Assembly: GCA_035771175.1 (NCBI GenBank)
Contig: CM069604.1
Coordinates: 16,183,115 to 16,247,114 of the forward strand
Origin: Paratinospora sagittata
Taxonomy: Eukaryota; Streptophyta; Magnoliopsida; Ranunculales; Menispermaceae
Length of the DNA stretch: 64,000 nt
Direction of reading: 5' to 3'
In this document: piece by piece, positions 60,661 to 64,000 of the stretch
How positions within the stretch are numbered: position 1 is the stretch's first letter
Layout: every line of letters starts with the position of its first letter
Made by a program: the position numbers and the translations under genes
The notes under the pieces: generated by a model
The model's database searches: none
What the model was told of the DNA's origin: nothing
Seen by the model: the letters and a program-made list of their open reading frames with translations, nothing else

Positions 60661-61140
60661 TTCAAACAAATTCACTATTGGTCTAATTGAAGCATGAAAC
60701 ATGATATCTCAAATGAATGAATGAGTTAAGTGAATAATATTATCATGCAACTTTTAAGAATATACCACTTAATAACTGGATTTAACATTCAACACCATGT
60801 GGAATAATCAATCAGATACCAATAACAACATACTCAAAAGATATGATCAATAAGCTCAAAATGTACATGTATATTAGTATAGACAAATCTAACATATACA
60901 TGTGATCATCATAGATGTGTACATAAAAAATACAATACAATTAACAAAAGTACACAAAAAATACAAAAGTATAAGCAAAAATACAAAACATACAAAAGCA
61001 TATGCAAAATATGTGTCAAACTCCAAACACTCCCCTTGAGTGTATAAACTCTCCCCCTGAGTATGTGTACATAATGATCTAGTCAATCAAACGAATCATA
61101 CTAATCTCTCCCCCTTTTGAAACATAAAATGAGGGTGTGC
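60661..61140 (-). other. 3' untranslated region of the minus-strand element
   Basis: AT-rich DNA with purine tracts on the minus strand (complements of 'actccccttgagtg', 'ctctccccctgagta' and 'ctcccccttttg', about 61028-61116), typical of SIRE 3' regions. No gene seen; the frame 60889-61086 is spurious. Confidence 0.6.
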
Positions 61141-63040
61141 CTATGACGGAGGTGACGATCGAGGATCAAGAGATCTGAGCCAGGCAAATATGTCTTGTGA
61201 GGTCAGGGCATCGTCCGCCGTGGGGGTGGTACCAGCATCTGCGTCAGGTATGACAGTGGTAGCAGCAGATGAGGTAGCAAAAAATGAGTCGGAGTAGATA
61301 ACTAGATCACGTCCTGGAGATGGTGGAGAATTGTGTGGAAGTGAGAGCCCTAAGTCCAAAGATGGCTATACCATAGCAAATGAAGGGTGCAACCTGGGAG
61401 AAAGAATCCTCGGAGGTGCAGCTGATAAAAGGATCAAAACTAAGGCATCAGTCACTGGTGGAGAACTGGAGGATGGAGTGAAAGCTGAATCGTGACGAAC
61501 AAGCGAAGTGGGCCAATGAAAACTCAGTGATGGTGTGGCCTGCTCTCTGTCGCCAAAAACATCCTCCTGGCTAAAACTAAACCCATGAGTCTTGTCTCCT
61601 GTAGATCGATCGAGAAGAATCTGAAGCAAGATTCCATGAGCATAGGCATCTGAGGCCAGATCATCATACTTCCTCTCCATGGCAGAGAAGGAAGAAAGTA
61701 ATATCTGATGTTGGTCTCGTATCTTCGTTAGTATCAGTAGAACGACATCGGAAGGAGCTGAAGATGAGAGACCTGGTATATCTACTGGTGGCGCAGTACC
61801 CGAAGATGAAGCACCAGCATCTGAGAATCTCGCTCTAGCACGACAGCGTCCAAAGGGTGCCATAGCTTGAGGCTGGACTGGTGCTGCTCCTTGTCCCCGT
61901 GGATGAGTTACTGGAGGTGCACCCTCTGCTCCCTCTGTGTCAGGCTCGGGCAGCTCTATCTTCGATCAAACGTGATGAATCTGGTGCCCTAACCCTAACG
62001 TCTCCTAGAGATGTGCACCCAGTCCCGGATGCGTCCTACCTGTTGGTATTCGAGTGATTGGATAGTGTTTTCTCTAATGAAATTCTTCTTATTCGGCTTC
62101 GTCGAAACCCTAAAGTCCGTGAAGTCAACTCCCGCATGCTAGGTGAGCAATGTCACCAAAGCGCCATAGGGCAATGCCCTAGTGTAATGTCGTGTCCCGA
62201 TGATGTGATTAAGGATGACGTGGGATAGGCAAATGCTGGTGCGACTATGCCTGCATTAAAGTAAGAAGGCATCCAGAGGATTAACCTTCATGGGCGAACT
62301 CAAGCGAGGTATGATAACCCTTGAGATGATGTTGTAGAAGATCTTGAGTTGCAATCTAAAGATGGTGTTGGACACAATCAACACTCCATGTCCAGGCTCC
62401 ACTCCTAACATGGTCCTCAAAGCTGTGATCCAATCATAATTAGGAAAAATGATTTCGTCGTCGTCCCTAGAGTAGGAGAAAGTAGGATCGATAGAGGAAA
62501 GGCCAAATATCTCATCGAGAATGGATGGAGATATGTTAATATCAATGCCCAAAATCCTGGAGCGATAGCGAAGTGGGTCATTGCCAGAAACAAGAGCAAG
62601 CCCAGAGTAGAAAACTCGGACTAACTCAGTGTAAATGGTGTCACCGTGAGGAACCTCTCCCATTTAGATATCTTGGTGAAGTGAGCAAATAGAGGCATGT
62701 GAATCCTCATGAAGTCGTCAAAATTAACTCGGACACTCGGAGCGAGACGTCGAGTGTCAAATGGTTGAACGGCAACATCTAAAAGTTGTGGTCGAGAAGT
62801 AGGTGAAGTCGCAGGTGTAGAGAGTGTAACATCGTCATCCGATGAGGATGAAGATGAAGGTGATAAAGGTGAAGGCTCGCGAGGTGGTGGTCGTGAGGCA
62901 CGGGGTCGCCTCGTGGATAGTGGAGTGGATGTGGGGGATTCCTCAACCTCTACACATCGCTGTGTAGGCTTGGGTGTGGGCGTAGATGATTCGTTGATCT
63001 CCAATCAATGTTTAGAAACAATTATTTTTCTAGGAGCCAT
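61141..63040 (-). pseudogene. 'Putative plant transposon protein' gene in a non-autonomous LTR element
   Basis: The minus-strand start at 63040 reads MAPRKIIVSKH then TGA (63005-63007), then a Ser/Pro-rich stretch (SPLSPSSSSSSDDD). The conserved domain follows after a frameshift near 62655: GDTIYTELVRVFYSGLALVSG, ILGIDINISPSILDEIFGL and YDWITALRTMLG (62256-62663). This matches the family found in plant non-autonomous LTR elements ('ELVREFY.N'). Further breaks lie near 62255 and between 62150 and 61900, with LPYGAL and FTDFRVSTKPNKKNF-type pieces in other frames. The C-terminal part (61863-61141, one stop at about 61363) is Ser/Pro-rich with a helical TKIRDQHQILLSSFSAMERK. Function of this family is unknown; the position is that of gag-pol. 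Confidence 0.7.
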
Positions 63041-63737
63041 TTTGTCAAACACTATATGTGGAAACAAAATGAACTAAAGGGTTTTGAGTGAAAATGCAAA
63101 GAAAACGAACACAAAATGACTCAAAACAATGATGGGATGACGAGGAGGTGATGGCAACGAGAAAAACAAGCTTGAGAACTTCTATTTCTGTTGGAAATTG
63201 ACAAAGAAAAGATAAATTGAAAATTGATGGAAAGATAATGAAAAATGACGGTTTTGAATGAAAATGGGTTTATTAAATGGTGTTTTTGTGCATAAAAATG
63301 ATGGATTTGATGATAGAAATGAAGGGAAATGAGATTGGAACAAACAAAACACAACAAAAACAAGGTAGGAGAATCAGGCGAGAGAGAGAAGTGAAAACAA
63401 CAGTGAGAAATAGTGAAAAATGAGCTCTCGGGTCGACCTGACTGATTTATTATCAGTCTTAAGGAACACGTTCCTCTCAGGAGAAACACGCTCCTGTGTT
63501 ATCTGCAGAACACCTTCTAATGTTCATGTAGAGGAGCGCATTCCTCTTAATAGGAACGCGTTCCTTAAGAACACAGAATACTAAATACTTTATTTTTTAT
63601 TTTCTTGAATTCCATTTTGATTAAATTGATAATTTATGATTGTTCAAGAAAAGATTGGTCATTTCTAAGTAAATGATACACACATAAAATGATAAAAACA
63701 ATGTAATCAAGATCATTTTCACCAAAATAACACACAT
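63041..63737 (-). mobile_element. Upstream part of the minus-strand element
   Basis: Leader-like DNA, then a GGAACGCGTTCC-type palindrome cluster at 63461-63575 ('ggaacacgttcc', 'ggagcgcattcc', 'ggaacgcgttcc'). No PBS was recognised between the gene start and the cluster, so part of the 5' end may be deleted. The open frame 63121-63489 has no family resemblance. Confidence 0.45.
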
Positions 63738-64000
63738 GTCACACCCCACCCGAACGCGCCTAAACCGACGAGACACTCACGGGCGGGGCGCGAATGCACT
63801 TTAACAATAATCGAGTGTGCAGGAACACAATTTAGTACAAGACTGATTTCATTAATTTCAAAATATATTTGCACATGAAATAGTAAAGGGAACATCCTCC
63901 CAAAATCCCAAATGAATAAGCAAAGGGTACAAAAATGTGGGCCCAAAACTTGCATCCAGTGCACCCTAATCTCCTGTGAAAAATTGGATAACAACTGAGC
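63738..64000 (+). mobile_element. Start of a Ty3-like LTR, cut by window end
   Basis: TGTCACACCCCACCCGAACG at 63738 is a typical plant Ty3 (Tekay-like) LTR start and marks a change to GC-rich sequence ('cgggcggggcgcgaat'). Only about 260 bp are visible; family and orientation are tentative. Confidence 0.5.

Noticed and set aside
63719..63994. 91-codon open frame on the minus strand
   Set aside because: Overlaps the start of a Ty3-like LTR and shows no recognisable motif.

Overview
This window comes from a nuclear plant genome, most likely a eudicot. It is AT-rich, it is packed with nested plant-type LTR retrotransposons and CACTA transposons, and it holds a plant-only intronless chloroplast lipase gene. 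No bacterial operon, tRNA, rRNA or CRISPR array was seen. The only intact host gene is a class-I (DAD1-like) phospholipase A1 at 33999-35642. It lies in an island of about 3 kb between one CACTA-type transposon end on its left (about 33005) and another on its right (35963).

Left part (1-16.3 kb). A minus-strand Ty3/Gypsy LTR (1-2532) interrupts the RT region of a second minus-strand Ty3 element (gag/RT debris 2533-5216, PBS at 5201-5213, 5' LTR 5217-7746). Next come long (AT)n runs, a worn LTR fragment, a 56-bp tandem array, and a solo LTR at 9872-11688 with target duplication AAATG. A third Ty3 element on the minus strand has gag, protease and a 0.6-kb LTR (11.7-14.7 kb). A plus-strand Copia 3' end follows (15.0-16.3 kb).

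Middle (16.9-33 kb). There is a possible CACTA 5' end, a decayed CACTA transposase gene (20.1-21.5 kb), and a five-exon plant-mobile-domain (PMD) pseudogene (22659-26349) whose second exon is split by a solo LTR with duplication GGAAT. A 2-kb array of about 385-bp units follows, each unit carrying a long imperfect hairpin built on GGTTCGGTT. Then come LTR fragments and a plus-strand LTR (about 30242-32147). The stretch ends in a CACTA terminus with many TTTGTAGCTAAA repeats.

Right part (36-64 kb). A CACTA-like 5' end (35963) and its leader are interrupted by two full-length insertions. The first is a Sirevirus-like Ty1/Copia element at 37497-46400 with target duplication ATGTC and many disabling substitutions. 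The second is a large non-autonomous element with no gag-pol (LARD-like) at 46929-55519 with duplication GTTAG. Beyond these is a minus-strand LTR (55685-60640) that has a PBS on one side and a PPT on the other. It is itself split by a solo LARD LTR (57116-59843, duplication CTCAA). Its internal region carries a decayed 'putative plant transposon protein' gene (61141-63040). Another Ty3-like LTR starts at about 63738.

Common thread. Many of the Copia/LARD LTRs carry dense arrays of short GC-rich imperfect palindromes in otherwise AT-rich U3 DNA, in two motif classes: AGGACGCTTACT...AGTAGCGCCCTCA and GGAACGCGTTCC-like. The LARD LTRs also carry a second array of roughly 30-bp units next to the PBS. 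These arrays and the hairpin array beside the PMD pseudogene are the most unusual structures in the window.
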